Positions 1 to 7,328 of a DNA stretch of 27,623 bases are shown piece after piece. The position numbers and the translations under genes are program-made. The notes under the pieces are model-generated. The model was not told the DNA's origin. It saw only the letters and a program-made list of their open reading frames with translations, and ran no database searches. The DNA is taken from the IMG/VR virus record IMGVR_UViG_3300037088_001224, positions 1 to 27,623 of that record; one strand, given 5' to 3'. Position 1 is the first letter of the stretch. Each line of letters starts with the position of its first letter. This stretch comes from a virus.

Positions 1-17
1 TCATAATGCCTCCTTTT
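1..17 (-). promoter_or_regulatory. RBS and start codon of the next gene, at the window edge
   Basis: On the minus strand a strong Shine-Dalgarno AAAGGAGG stands 5 bases before an ATG at 4-2, and the sequence then leaves the window. The ATG overlaps the TGA stop of the upstream gene (ATGA), so the two are likely translationally coupled. From known gene order a methionine-cycle gene such as ahcY would be a reasonable guess downstream of metK, but only ATGA of the gene is visible, so its identity cannot be read here. Confidence 0.55.
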
Positions 18-813
18 TTACTTCAATCCGGCTGCTTCCAGAAGAGCGTCCACCCTGTCTGTCTTTTCCCAGGGAATCCTTTACGGTCGAATATGAGCAT
101 TGATGATAATCGCTCAGCACTGAAAAACTAGGAGCGTGCCATATTTTTCCGTCCTCTGGATTGTAACGATTGGCATTTGCCTTCCTTTTATTGAGTTGTC
201 CGCCGCAATAAGCGCAAAGATTGTCATTCTCGCAATAGCAGGATACTCTGACTATAAGAAAATCATCCATTATCTTATTTAGATCAAGACACTTTCCTTT
301 GTAATCTCCACATACCGGACAGATCACAAGCCCCTTAGGAAGTCCGTTTTCCTGAAAACCCTGAAGGCATATTATTTCTTCATGTGTCGCTTTCCGGCCT
401 CCCTTTGAGAGGTTTCCTACAATATAACCTGACGTTCCGTTTCTTTGGATAAAGTCTTTAAGTTCTTTCTCTCTCAGCAAAAGATCAGCATCAGCTGGCT
501 GTTCCTCGGAGAGCAGCAGCCGGCCCGTTACAAAATGCCCCCCACCCTTGGGGCTTTGTTCTAAAAAACGCGGTTTATTCTCCGGTAAAAAATACACACC
601 CTTATTCTCATTCAGCACAAGGAAGACCCCTAATTTGTTAGCGTCCGTTTGAGCTTGCGCAAGTCGAAAGAGATCTTCAGGATTGTTTTGTTTGGAGAGA
701 AGGTTGATGTGAAAAAACCAGTCTTTGATAACAATCATCAAATAAGGATACCCCTTGAAAAAAGGTTTTTGCTCCCTGCAATCATTTTCATTCTTTGAAT
801 TATTTTTGTTCAT
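1..813 (-). CDS. Zinc-binding hypothetical protein with metK-derived C-terminal tail
   Basis: 270 residues. The start at 813 is supported by AAAAAGGAGG 5 bases upstream. The C-terminal half carries clustered cysteines: CPVCGDYKGKC, then SCYCENDNLCAYCGGQL, then a final HQC. This pattern suggests one or two zinc sites; I know similar cysteine-rich hypothetical proteins from Deltaproteobacteria but no function for them. The natural end of such proteins is near the HQC. Here the frame runs on for about 25 more residues through a metK 3' remnant read out of frame, so the tail is probably accidental. The gene is led by a second SAM-II-like riboswitch and terminator (923-1031), which predicts repression by S-adenosylmethionine. 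The role is unknown. Confidence 0.7.
   Translation of the reverse strand: MNKNNSKNENDCREQKPFFKGYPYLMIVIKDWFFHINLLSKQNNPEDLFRLAQAQTDANKLGVFLVLNENKGVYFLPENKPRFLEQSPKGGGHFVTGRLLLSEEQPADADLLLREKELKDFIQRNGTSGYIVGNLSKGGRKATHEEIICLQGFQENGLPKGLVICPVCGDYKGKCLDLNKIMDDFLIVRVSCYCENDNLCAYCGGQLNKRKANANRYNPEDGKIWHAPSFSVLSDYHQCSYSTVKDSLGKDRQGGRSSGSSRIEVKKEAL
18..89 (-). pseudogene. metK: 3' remnant of a second metK copy
   Basis: Reading the minus strand with TAA at 20-18 gives IPWEKTDRVDALLEAAGLK, the canonical MetK C-terminus. The intact metK of this window ends FPWEKTDRVKDLRETAGLK. The DNA of the two tails aligns from about 89 to the stop with two small compensating indels near 70-90, and the bases just after both stops (TAAAAAAGGA) also agree. 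No further MetK sequence is seen upstream. The remnant lies inside the 3' end of the 270-residue ORF but in a different frame. Confidence 0.8.
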
Positions 814-922
814 AATGCCTCCTTTTTCTGTTAAATTTGTTAATGTCAGTTCCGGACATCATTTCCTATTTCCCGGAGCTGAAAAACCATAACCACCAAT
901 GACAAGGCGGTCATACCTGTCC

Positions 923-958
923 CAAAAACAAAAAACCCGCGCCAAGAGGCAACGGGTT
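923..958 (-). terminator. Intrinsic terminator of the second SAM-II-like riboswitch
   Basis: The minus-strand hairpin has arms AACCCG (958-953) and CGGGTT (939-934) with an inner GCC/GGC pairing (950-948 with 943-941), and is followed by a T-rich run TTTTGTTTTT. It lies between the aptamer and the 270-residue gene. That position fits a transcription-attenuating expression platform like the one in front of metK. Confidence 0.75.
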
Positions 959-974
959 CATTAATAAAAACACA

Positions 975-1031
975 TTGGCCTTTAGCACATTTTTATAGCG
1001 GAGCAAGTAACCTGTTTAAATCGCCGCTGTT
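975..1031 (-). ncRNA. SAM-II-like riboswitch aptamer, second copy
   Basis: Minus-strand RNA: P1 is AGCGG (1027-1023) with CCGCU (1002-998). The loop holds GAUUU and CUUGC, and the 3' strand holds AUAAAAAUGUGCUAAAG followed by GGCC. GAUUU, CUUGC and GCUAAAG are the hallmark conserved blocks of SAM-II (SAM_alpha) aptamers. Loop GGUU can pair with tail GGCC to close the pseudoknot. The copy is nearly identical to the one before metK across the core. No strong promoter is evident just upstream, so it may be transcribed by readthrough from metK. Confidence 0.72.
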
Positions 1032-1092
1032 ATTTATTTAGTCATGCTATGTTTCTCATCTCATGTTCATCGTCCAAATATTGTTTCCTTTT

Positions 1093-2277
1093 TTACTTCA
1101 GTCCAGCAGTTTCCCGAAGATCTTTCACACGGTCTGTTTTTTCCCACGGGAAACCATTGCGGCCAAAGTGGCCATAGTTGCAACTCTTGCGATAAATCCA
1201 CCCTTTTGGCGCGGTGAGTCCCAGGTCCTTGATCATCATAGCCGGACGGAAATCAAATATTTTGCCATCCATAAGAATCCGGGCAATCTTATCGTCATCA
1301 ATTTTCCCCGTGTCATAGGTACTGACATTGATACTGAGCGGTTTGGCTACACCAATCGCATAGGCAATCTGAATCTCGCATTTGTCGGCCAGTTTCGCGG
1401 CAACAATATTCTTGGCGGCGTAACGGGCATAATAAGCAGCGGAACGATCCACTTTTGACGGGTCTTTACCTGAAAAAGCACCGCCGCCATGTGATCCCAC
1501 GCCTCCATAGGAATCCACGATAATCTTACGACCTGTAACACCAGCATCGCCGCATGGACCGCCAATAACAAACTTGCCCGTCGGGTTGATGAAAAACTCT
1601 GTCCGGTTGGTCAGAAGTCCCGTTTTATCGAGAACGTTATGCGCAACATCTATCAAATCTTTACGTATTCGTTTTAGTGGTACATCGCGGGTCTGATGGG
1701 AAATTACGACTGTTGTAATTTTAACAGCTTTTCCATCCTCGTGTAACACGCTAACCTGCGCCTTGGAATCCGGGCGGAGATATTCAATAACCTTCTCCTT
1801 GCGAATCCGGGTTAGTTCCTCCAATAAGCTGTGTGCAAACATGATTGGGGCAGGCATTAATTGAGGTGTTGCGTTGGATGCATAGCCGAACATCATGCCC
1901 TGATCGCCTGCGCCCTGATTTTCAATGGGCCCACGGTCTACTCCTCTCTCGATATTCTCCGACTGCTTATGAATAGCGCAGACGTAGTTAAAAGTGTCGT
2001 AACTGAATCCCTCGGAGGGATCATCGTAACCGATGTCCTCCACGACATTACGTGCTATCATCTGCGGATTGATCTTTTTCCAATTCTTGCAGGAAATTTC
2101 TCCAAGATTAACTACGAGATTTGGCCCCACAGCGGTCTCGCAACCCACATGGGCATGTTCATCCTGTTCCAGACATGCGTCCAGAATTGCGTCGGAAATC
2201 TGATCACATACTTTGTCCGGATGTCCTTCCGAAACCGATTCCGATGTGTAAATATGGCGTGTCTTCAATTTACTCAT
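1093..2277 (-). CDS. metK: S-adenosylmethionine synthetase
   Basis: MetK makes S-adenosylmethionine from methionine and ATP in the cytoplasm. This is a full-length protein of 394 residues. Family motifs are intact: YTSESVSEGHPDKVCDQ near the N-terminus, GAGDQGMMFGYA in the middle (the GxGDQG site), FVIGGPCGDAGVTGRKI, and the glycine-rich GGVGSHGGGAFSGKDPSKVD loop followed by RSAAYYARY. The C-terminus is FPWEKTDRVKDLRETAGLK. I place the start at ATG 2277, preceded by AAAGGAAAA. An in-frame extension to 2349 runs through the attenuator hairpin and is not coding. Expression is probably switched off by SAM through the SAM-II-like aptamer and terminator at 2321-2430. Confidence 0.97.
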   Translation of the reverse strand: MSKLKTRHIYTSESVSEGHPDKVCDQISDAILDACLEQDEHAHVGCETAVGPNLVVNLGEISCKNWKKINPQMIARNVVEDIGYDDPSEGFSYDTFNYVCAIHKQSENIERGVDRGPIENQGAGDQGMMFGYASNATPQLMPAPIMFAHSLLEELTRIRKEKVIEYLRPDSKAQVSVLHEDGKAVKITTVVISHQTRDVPLKRIRKDLIDVAHNVLDKTGLLTNRTEFFINPTGKFVIGGPCGDAGVTGRKIIVDSYGGVGSHGGGAFSGKDPSKVDRSAAYYARYAAKNIVAAKLADKCEIQIAYAIGVAKPLSINVSTYDTGKIDDDKIARILMDGKIFDFRPAMMIKDLGLTAPKGWIYRKSCNYGHFGRNGFPWEKTDRVKDLRETAGLK

Positions 2278-2320
2278 GTGATTTTCCTTTCTTTTGTAAA
2301 TGGTTGTTTTAAAGCCCTTA

Positions 2321-2353
2321 AAAACAAAAAACCCGTGCCAAAAGGACACGGGT
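2321..2353 (-). terminator. Attenuator terminator in the metK leader
   Basis: On the minus strand ACCCGTGTCC (2353-2344) pairs with GGCACGGGT (2339-2331) across a TTTT loop and runs into TTTTTGTTTTT. It stands between the SAM-II-like aptamer and metK and ends about 44 bases before the metK start codon, so it is the likely expression platform. Confidence 0.85.
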
Positions 2354-2371
2354 CATAAAATCAATTATGTT

Positions 2372-2430
2372 GCCAGCCTTTAGCACATTTTTATAGCGGA
2401 GCAAGTAACCTATCTAACTCACCGCTGTTA
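2372..2430 (-). ncRNA. SAM-II-like riboswitch aptamer of metK
   Basis: Minus-strand RNA: P1 is AGCGG (2426-2422) with CCGCU (2399-2395). The loop contains CUUGC immediately before CCGCU, and the 3' strand contains AUAAAAAUGUGCUAAAG. These match the conserved blocks of SAM-II (SAM_alpha) riboswitches, in which loop CUU pairs with the AAG of GCUAAAG in an H-type pseudoknot. Its place directly in front of metK supports SAM as ligand. Binding would be expected to favour the terminator just downstream. The assignment is by eye; a covariance-model search would settle it. Confidence 0.8.
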
Positions 2431-2435
2431 ATTAT

Positions 2436-2463
2436 ATGATACGCCTTTCTCAGATTTTGTCAA
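2436..2463 (-). promoter_or_regulatory. Likely sigma-70 promoter of the metK riboswitch transcript
   Basis: Minus strand: -35 box TTGACA at 2463-2458, 16-base spacer, -10 box TATCAT at 2441-2436. An overlapping TATAAT a few bases on gives an alternative. Transcription would start within a few bases of the 5' side of aptamer stem P1. Confidence 0.6.
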
Positions 2464-2520
2464 GACATATTACCTACTCCCGGGAAAACAATAATAGGAA
2501 GAAATGCTTGTTGCTTTCAC

Positions 2521-2556
2521 ATAGCGTTAGCGATCCGTTGGAACGCCTTGTTAACT
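2521..2556 (-). repeat. attC-like remnant at the end of the 232-residue gene
   Basis: Minus strand: the stop codon TAA (2553-2551) begins a run TAACAAGGCGTTCCAACGG, followed by ATCGCTAACGC. This closely resembles the 5' half of integron attC sites, and a cassette stop codon often lies inside that half. The complementary 3' half with a final GTTRRRY core is not seen; the sequence runs directly into the metK promoter region. It may be a truncated attC or a coincidental resemblance. Confidence 0.35.
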
Positions 2557-3249
2557 GGTTAACTTCCAAACCGACTCCGGATATGAAAGATAATAAATAG
2601 AATTGAAACCATAGGTATTACATATAATATTATCCTTTAAGCGAGCTTTGCCTGAATTGAACAGTCCGTCACTCACAAGGAGCAACCTTACGTCTGATAT
2701 ATTCTTTGAATACTTTTGAAGATTCTTTGCTTTCTCAAATATGACTCTTTCAATAATATCTTTATTAATAGGAGGCACAAAACCGACTTGATCAGACACA
2801 TAATTCCATCTTTTGTATTCGCCTAATTGATCTGAAAGTCTCAAAACATAAATTACACAGCCGTTATAGGGCTCAATCCGTTTTTGTTCAAACTCCGATA
2901 GTTGCGATGCCTCCTTTGTAATCGAGCTCAATAACTTATCGTGATGACCGATATAACCCAATAAATTAACTCTGATGGCGGAACCATTTGACTTGTAATA
3001 AACATCGGCCAATTTTTGAATATTCTTCAGGTTATTCTTTTCATTAGCTTTTTTTGTAGATCCCTTGCTTGACTCGTCGAGATATATTTCTCTGACCTCT
3101 AACCCAAATTTCCCTAATTCTGTTGTCACTATCAGGTCAGGCCAACTGACTTCATCAGGAGAAGGTGCTACGGCCCAAGACTCTTTAAGCAACTCACCTG
3201 TTCTTTTGGCATAAGTCAATTCAAGACTTTTCTGATTTTGCGAGGTCAT
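2551..3249 (-). CDS. Hypothetical protein, possible nuclease-like fold
   Basis: 232 residues, not recognised. The start at ATG 3249 opens MTSQNQKSLELTYAKRTGEL. No signal peptide or membrane segment is visible. The stretch WPDLIVTTELGKFGLEVREI (about residues 35-55) has a PD followed by a beta strand and an E-V-x-E step. This is loosely like PD-(D/E)XK nucleases, but the usual lysine is missing, so I do not assign that function. The remainder alternates lysine-rich helices and strands. It lies upstream of the metK promoter in the same direction. Its stop codon falls in an attC-like sequence, which suggests a mobile cassette or acquired gene. Confidence 0.65.
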   Translation of the reverse strand: MTSQNQKSLELTYAKRTGELLKESWAVAPSPDEVSWPDLIVTTELGKFGLEVREIYLDESSKGSTKKANEKNNLKNIQKLADVYYKSNGSAIRVNLLGYIGHHDKLLSSITKEASQLSEFEQKRIEPYNGCVIYVLRLSDQLGEYKRWNYVSDQVGFVPPINKDIIERVIFEKAKNLQKYSKNISDVRLLLVSDGLFNSGKARLKDNIICNTYGFNSIYYLSYPESVWKLTS

Positions 3250-3407
3250 GATTTATCTTTATACACAACTTTTTAATGAAGATGGATTTTTAACGATTAC
3301 TGGTTATAACATAGCATAAAAATAATATTTTGAAAAATAAGACTTACAGGAAGGAAGCATCACTCGGATGAATCGAATTAACTCTGATAATGAGCATTAA
3401 TTAAAGA

Positions 3408-3749
3408 TTAAAATTCCGGCACTTTGACGGATAGATGCTTTTCAAACCATTCCGCGACCAGGCGGCGGTGACAGTCTTCGCCGGGTTTTTCCCAACACAA
3501 CAAGATTACATCTTCGCCCAGATCGTCCAGGACTTTGGCTGGGTCTAGTTTACCAAGCACGTCGCGCTGATACTCTTTGACATATGCCGGCCAGGATAAA
3601 CCTGCCCTGAAGCGATTGAGTAAGTCTATCGACGGCGCTAATAAAATATACCGGCGGCGGCCAGCCCACCAGCGCGGCGGCCAGCGTGCAATGCTAACGG
3701 CGTTTGGATTGTCTGCTATTGTTTTATTTCCGAAATTTGATGTTTTCAC
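3408..3749 (-). CDS. DUF488 family protein
   Basis: 113 residues, starting at GTG 3749 behind AAGGGG. The C-terminal part LCWEKPGEDCHRRLVAEW matches the signature of DUF488, where a strand ending in C-x-E is followed by CHR and a helix. The N-terminal IARWPPRWW and the RYILLAPSIDLL region fit the family's small alpha/beta domain. The length is usual for a short DUF488 member. The biochemical role of the family is not established. It is a single gene with gaps on both sides, and its GC is higher than the flanking AT-rich DNA. Confidence 0.85.
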   Translation of the reverse strand: MKTSNFGNKTIADNPNAVSIARWPPRWWAGRRRYILLAPSIDLLNRFRAGLSWPAYVKEYQRDVLGKLDPAKVLDDLGEDVILLCWEKPGEDCHRRLVAEWFEKHLSVKVPEF

Positions 3750-3849
3750 TATTTACCCCTTAATTATATTATACTTTTTTTATTTGTGTTTATCAAGAGA
3801 AATATAAAATAATATCGCTTACTTATCATTATTTTTTCATTCTCAATTT

Positions 3850-4174
3850 TGGCATGTATTTTGTCCAATTCAATACGCGGCATTTAAAGGCTTCTCTTTT
3901 TTTTGTTGTTTTTTATCCCCGCCAACATAGTGGTGGTAAGGGTTTACGGTCGCTCTCTAACCCTTTATGGATATGGGTTTACTCTTACAATCGCCAACAT
4001 AGTGATAGTAAGGGTTTCTTTTTTTATCCCCCGCCAGCCCAGTGTGGTATTGAGCTAGACGTCGCTTTAAAATGGTCGCCACTCAATTATTTTAAAGTTC
4101 CCCTTGTGAGTATATGCATGTCATTTTTAAAGTATTTTTTGTCGTTTCTGATCTTGTGGCATGGTTTTTGTCCA
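3850..4174. repeat. 18-base imperfect direct repeat pair
   Basis: TGGCATGTATTTTGTCCA at 3850-3867 and TGGCATGGTTTTTGTCCA at 4157-4174 match at 16 of 18 positions and enclose the iteron-like repeats. The function is unknown. The pair could be att-like ends or protein-binding sites. A sigma-54 reading (TGGCA-N6-TTG) fails because the invariant GC at -12 is missing. Confidence 0.5.
3909..4060 (-). repeat. Iteron-like direct repeats
   Basis: On the minus strand CCTTACCACCACTATGTTGG (ending about 3922) and CCTTACTATCACTATGTTGG (ending about 3994) are near-identical and lie 63 bases apart, both followed by CG. A third, weaker unit TACCACACTGGGCTGGCG lies near 4032-4050. The first and third units are both followed by GGGGATAAAAAA. 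The uneven spacing argues against CRISPR; initiator- or regulator-binding sites are more likely. Confidence 0.6.
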
Positions 4175-4176
4175 CG

Positions 4177-4461
4177 TCATTTTGTCAAAAACTTTGATCG
4201 AGCAACAGGCCAAGTAGAAGGTGACCTCGGCGTTGCGGCCGATTTTGGTTCTATATCCGGATCAAAAAAATCTTCCGGGTTGACTTTCCTTTTTTCTATA
4301 AAATCTTTCAACGATTGTTCCGATACGCGAACGGAGCGACTACCGACCTTTATGGCCGTCAGAGATCCTTCAGCGATCAGGTCGTAAATATGCCGTTCTG
4401 TGCAGCTGAGCAAATCAGCTACAACATGCAGTGTCAAATATTTATCTTGGATCGATGTCAT
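4177..4461 (-). CDS. Excisionase/MerR-type helix-turn-helix DNA-binding protein
   Basis: 94 residues, starting at ATG 4461 with AAAGGAA upstream. Residues 8-60, running from YLTLHVVADLLSCTERHIYD through AIKVGSRSVRVSEQSLKDFI, form the typical winged HTH of the excisionase family (helix_turn_helix_17), in which a recognition helix is followed by an 'IKVGxRxxRxxxxxLxxFI' wing. The tail is short and disordered. It is the last gene of the leftward element 1 operon, 37 bases after the large terminase. It may act as excisionase or as a regulator; the sequence does not decide between them. Confidence 0.8.
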   Translation of the reverse strand: MTSIQDKYLTLHVVADLLSCTERHIYDLIAEGSLTAIKVGSRSVRVSEQSLKDFIEKRKVNPEDFFDPDIEPKSAATPRSPSTWPVARSKFLTK

Positions 4462-4498
4462 TCAATTCCTTTATTCACCTATCTCATAATGTGGAGCA

Positions 4499-6520
4499 TT
4501 ATCGCCGTCTCATCCATGATGATTTCGCAACCACCGGTTTTTCACTTTTCGATTTATTGTCCGCCGCGGATAAGGTTTGTTGTCTGAGACGCTCAGCTAA
4601 CAGCCGCAGACCGCCGCCGGGAAATTCCATCTCGACGCAAACCGACGCCAGGATTTCCGCATCGAACAAATGATTAGGACGTTGGTGAGGGTTAACCCAT
4701 TCCTCCGCGCCTTTATCGACAATTTGTTTTTCTTCGGCCAGGATTTGCTCAGCATAATCCGCTCCGGTACCGGCGTGCAGAAATGCAGCGCCAGGCAAAT
4801 TACGCGTGTCTTCCTGAGCGGCAAGTTGCAAACGATAATGGAACTGATCTTTGGCCTTTTGGGTATCGACATGCAAAAGCCTGAGCGCTGCGGGTAATTT
4901 TTTGCCCGAAGGAGTGGACATTATTGGTTCGCCAATTTTTAACATTCCCGGAAGTGAATTTGTTGCGCCCTTAGTTCCCCAAAGAGCGACGCCGCCGCGT
5001 CCGCGGTTTTTTATAAGCCAATAATACGCTTCTTCTGTCATGCTCATGCCCTCATATTTCTCGCCGCCGCCCGTATCCTTACAGGCGCGAAAGATACGCA
5101 TTTTGCGGTCTGTATCGCCGACCGGATAACTGGATTCGTAAATTAGTTTTTCGACTTCATCTTCCGTCTCCAGAAAGCCATAATGGATCAGCCAACTGGT
5201 GAGTTCCGCCGTCCATGCCCTCACAACAAACCAGAAGCCGTGTTTTTGCTTGTCAATGCCGCATGTCAGCGCAATCGCGGATTCGGGAACGGTCTGCGGA
5301 GCCAGGTCGCAGCGGGCCGCTAATATCTGCGCTTCGTTTTTACTGATGATGGTAAGTTTCCACGGTTCGGCCAAATGTTTATTGCAAAAGTCTTTCAATT
5401 TATTGATGTCGCTTTGGCCTTTTAGGAATGCTGCGGCAATGGTCGAAAAGGAAATAAATGGCGATATCCAACTGGGAATGTGGAAGCCGATCTTTGCCGG
5501 ACGGTTTATCCGCAGGTATTCCATGAGTTCAACTTCGCTTTTTCTGTCGCGCCATCGGCCATGACGAACAGCGCGGTCTCGGTCATAATCATTCCAATGC
5601 GCAGAACACTGAGGGCACTCATACCAGGCGAGTTTTTCGGATTCGATTGTTTCGGCGGGAAGGGAATGATAATCGCCTTTTTCATCCGGTTCCTTTTCGT
5701 GTTCCCATTTGATATTCTTAAAAATCATTTTGTGATGATGGTCGCAAAACGGGCAATTAACGTGATAATCGAAAATGACCTGGGCTTCTTTGGTTAATGC
5801 TTGCCAGATGTTTCCTGATTCGATTGTCGGCGTGCTGATTTTCCACTTTTTACAGTTGTGACGATATGTGATTGCACGAGCTTCTCCCAGGGATATCGGA
5901 TCGGTTTCACGCTTTCCGGCTGTGTCGGGGTATTTATCGATTTCATCAAATACCAGATACCTGATCGGTTTATTAGCCAGCCGGGAGGCGGAACGTGCCC
6001 ACGCCATGTAAAGTTGCATATGCTGGAGGCTAATGCGCAACATGCCCGCGTCATCGTCGATACCGGTCATGTAGGATGCCAGGCGCCGGCTGGATTTAAT
6101 CATGGGCTGGATTCGGTCCTGACAGTTTTCTTTGGCCGTCAATTCGTCGGGGTAGATAAAGAGCACGGGGCCAGGATCGCGGTCTATGGCATATCCGATG
6201 CAATTTAGGGTTGATTCCGAGGCGCCCACTTGAGGGGCTTTGCATAAGATAGTGGTTTGCACGGACGGGAAAAAAGAGGCATCCATGATTCCGGCCAAGT
6301 AGGGTGTAACTTCATTTTTCCATCGGCCGGGCAGCACCGACATTGTAACATTACGATGCAATTCAGCCCACTTTGATACTAATATTTTTTTATGCTTGCG
6401 GAAGATGCGCCGTTCACTTTCGGAAAATTTAATTCGGTGCCGGATTTCGCCTTCTTGCTTAAGCATTGCAGGAGGCAGCCAGGGGGAGTTGCGGGGTATG
6501 TGGATAGTGTTTACGTTCAT
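4499..6520 (-). CDS. Phage terminase large subunit, GpA family
   Basis: 673 residues, full length for the lambda GpA/PF05876 family. This is the packaging motor ATPase and the nuclease that cuts concatemeric phage DNA. The N-terminal ATPase shows a degenerate Walker A (CKAPQVGASEST, about residues 93-104) and Walker B YLVFDEIDKYP (about 188-198). A zinc-binding insert CPFCDHHHKM and CPQCSAHW follows. The C-terminal nuclease domain opens with TCGIDKQKHGFWFVV and continues through FRACKDTGGG. The start codon overlaps the stop of the small subunit (ATGA), so the two are co-translated. No portal or capsid gene follows, although these usually come directly after. Confidence 0.93.
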   Translation of the reverse strand: MNVNTIHIPRNSPWLPPAMLKQEGEIRHRIKFSESERRIFRKHKKILVSKWAELHRNVTMSVLPGRWKNEVTPYLAGIMDASFFPSVQTTILCKAPQVGASESTLNCIGYAIDRDPGPVLFIYPDELTAKENCQDRIQPMIKSSRRLASYMTGIDDDAGMLRISLQHMQLYMAWARSASRLANKPIRYLVFDEIDKYPDTAGKRETDPISLGEARAITYRHNCKKWKISTPTIESGNIWQALTKEAQVIFDYHVNCPFCDHHHKMIFKNIKWEHEKEPDEKGDYHSLPAETIESEKLAWYECPQCSAHWNDYDRDRAVRHGRWRDRKSEVELMEYLRINRPAKIGFHIPSWISPFISFSTIAAAFLKGQSDINKLKDFCNKHLAEPWKLTIISKNEAQILAARCDLAPQTVPESAIALTCGIDKQKHGFWFVVRAWTAELTSWLIHYGFLETEDEVEKLIYESSYPVGDTDRKMRIFRACKDTGGGEKYEGMSMTEEAYYWLIKNRGRGGVALWGTKGATNSLPGMLKIGEPIMSTPSGKKLPAALRLLHVDTQKAKDQFHYRLQLAAQEDTRNLPGAAFLHAGTGADYAEQILAEEKQIVDKGAEEWVNPHQRPNHLFDAEILASVCVEMEFPGGGLRLLAERLRQQTLSAADNKSKSEKPVVAKSSWMRRR

Positions 6521-7317
6521 AATATTTCTTCTACCGAGTCGCTTCGCTCCGGGGATCGTTCTCTGGGATTATTTTCATGATCCACAGGCTCACTATCAAT
6601 TACGACTTCATATTCCCTACTGCTCGCATAATGGTTGATGTGTTCATCAATATCGTTGCTCATCTTATTGATTAGCTCTCCCACTTTCCGCGTGTCGCCG
6701 CCGGACAACTCTATCCAATCGGAGACGTTAGTTTGCACCCAATGCTTTAATCCGGCAATTAATATCCCGGCGCGCGTGGCTAGTTCGATTTCCATCTGCT
6801 CACGGGGAATATATAGGCCGCGGTCTTTTTCGTAATTAAATGTTTCTCGGTCATTTTTGAGTGTGAGGTTTCTTAATTCGGCTTCGAGTTTTTGCCTTTG
6901 TAATTCATCGAGGCCCTCCTGAAGACGTTTGCCGGTCGCCTTTTTTTTGAGCCAGGTTTCTGCGTACTTCTCTATAGATTTTTGCGTAAAAGTTCCGTCA
7001 ACCTGTCTTAGCAATTTACGCTCAATCTTTATGTGCCGATTTAAGGTAGCTTTGGATGTTTTCCATCCATTTTCTTCAAGATATTTTAAAATGGATTTTT
7101 CCGTAGAATATTTTTCATCGGATTTTTCGCCGCCCTGAGCCAATCTGAATTTTTCCAGAGCTTCCTGCGCAGAGTTCATATTCCGATAATTTTGAGAAGA
7201 CGGGTCTTCCTTAACATTTATTTGTGTCTTCAAATAGGCATTAAACAGTAATATACCTTTACTCTTTATATCATCGGGTTTGCCGTCGATTAATTTTTCG
7301 AGTTCTTCTTTTTGCAT
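6517..7317 (-). CDS. Terminase small subunit-like protein (Nu1-type)
   Basis: 266 residues. It lies directly before the GpA-type large terminase and overlaps it by ATGA, which is the position of the small subunit that recognises the packaging site. Residues ~60-115 (SILKYLEENGWKTSKATLNR) look like a Nu1-type winged HTH. A long lysine/glutamate-rich helix (about 115-160) then leads to a globular segment REQMEIELATRAGILIAGLK that resembles oligomerisation regions of small terminases. The C-terminus is acidic and charged. The assignment rests on context plus the HTH; sequence identity to a named family was not tested. Confidence 0.7.
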   Translation of the reverse strand: MQKEELEKLIDGKPDDIKSKGILLFNAYLKTQINVKEDPSSQNYRNMNSAQEALEKFRLAQGGEKSDEKYSTEKSILKYLEENGWKTSKATLNRHIKIERKLLRQVDGTFTQKSIEKYAETWLKKKATGKRLQEGLDELQRQKLEAELRNLTLKNDRETFNYEKDRGLYIPREQMEIELATRAGILIAGLKHWVQTNVSDWIELSGGDTRKVGELINKMSNDIDEHINHYASSREYEVVIDSEPVDHENNPRERSPERSDSVEEIL

Positions 7318-7328
7318 AGTTTAATTTT

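Larger units (their letters stand above)
3750..4176. other. AT-rich gene-free stretch with repeats
   Basis: I find no convincing gene here. It contains three related ~30-base repeats (3909-4060), an 18-base imperfect direct repeat (3850-3867 and 4157-4174) and a perfect 9-base inverted repeat CTTTAAAAT/ATTTTAAAG (4065-4073 and 4089-4097). It marks the downstream end of the leftward element 1 genes and may hold its left boundary or a packaging or replication site. Confidence 0.5.

Noticed and set aside
1063-1458. Plus-strand ORF of 131 residues
   Set aside because: It is a shadow of metK on the opposite strand with no homologous motif.
2278-2349. N-terminal extension of MetK
   Set aside because: The extra 24 residues are read through the attenuator hairpin and do not resemble MetK; ATG 2277 has its own ribosome site.
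3909-4060. CRISPR array
   Set aside because: There are only two good repeats and one weak one, with unequal spacing and no cas genes.
3850-4174. Sigma-54 promoters at the TGGCATG..TTTTGTCC repeats
   Set aside because: The -24 GG is present but the -12 GC is replaced by GT in both copies, and no gene follows on that strand.
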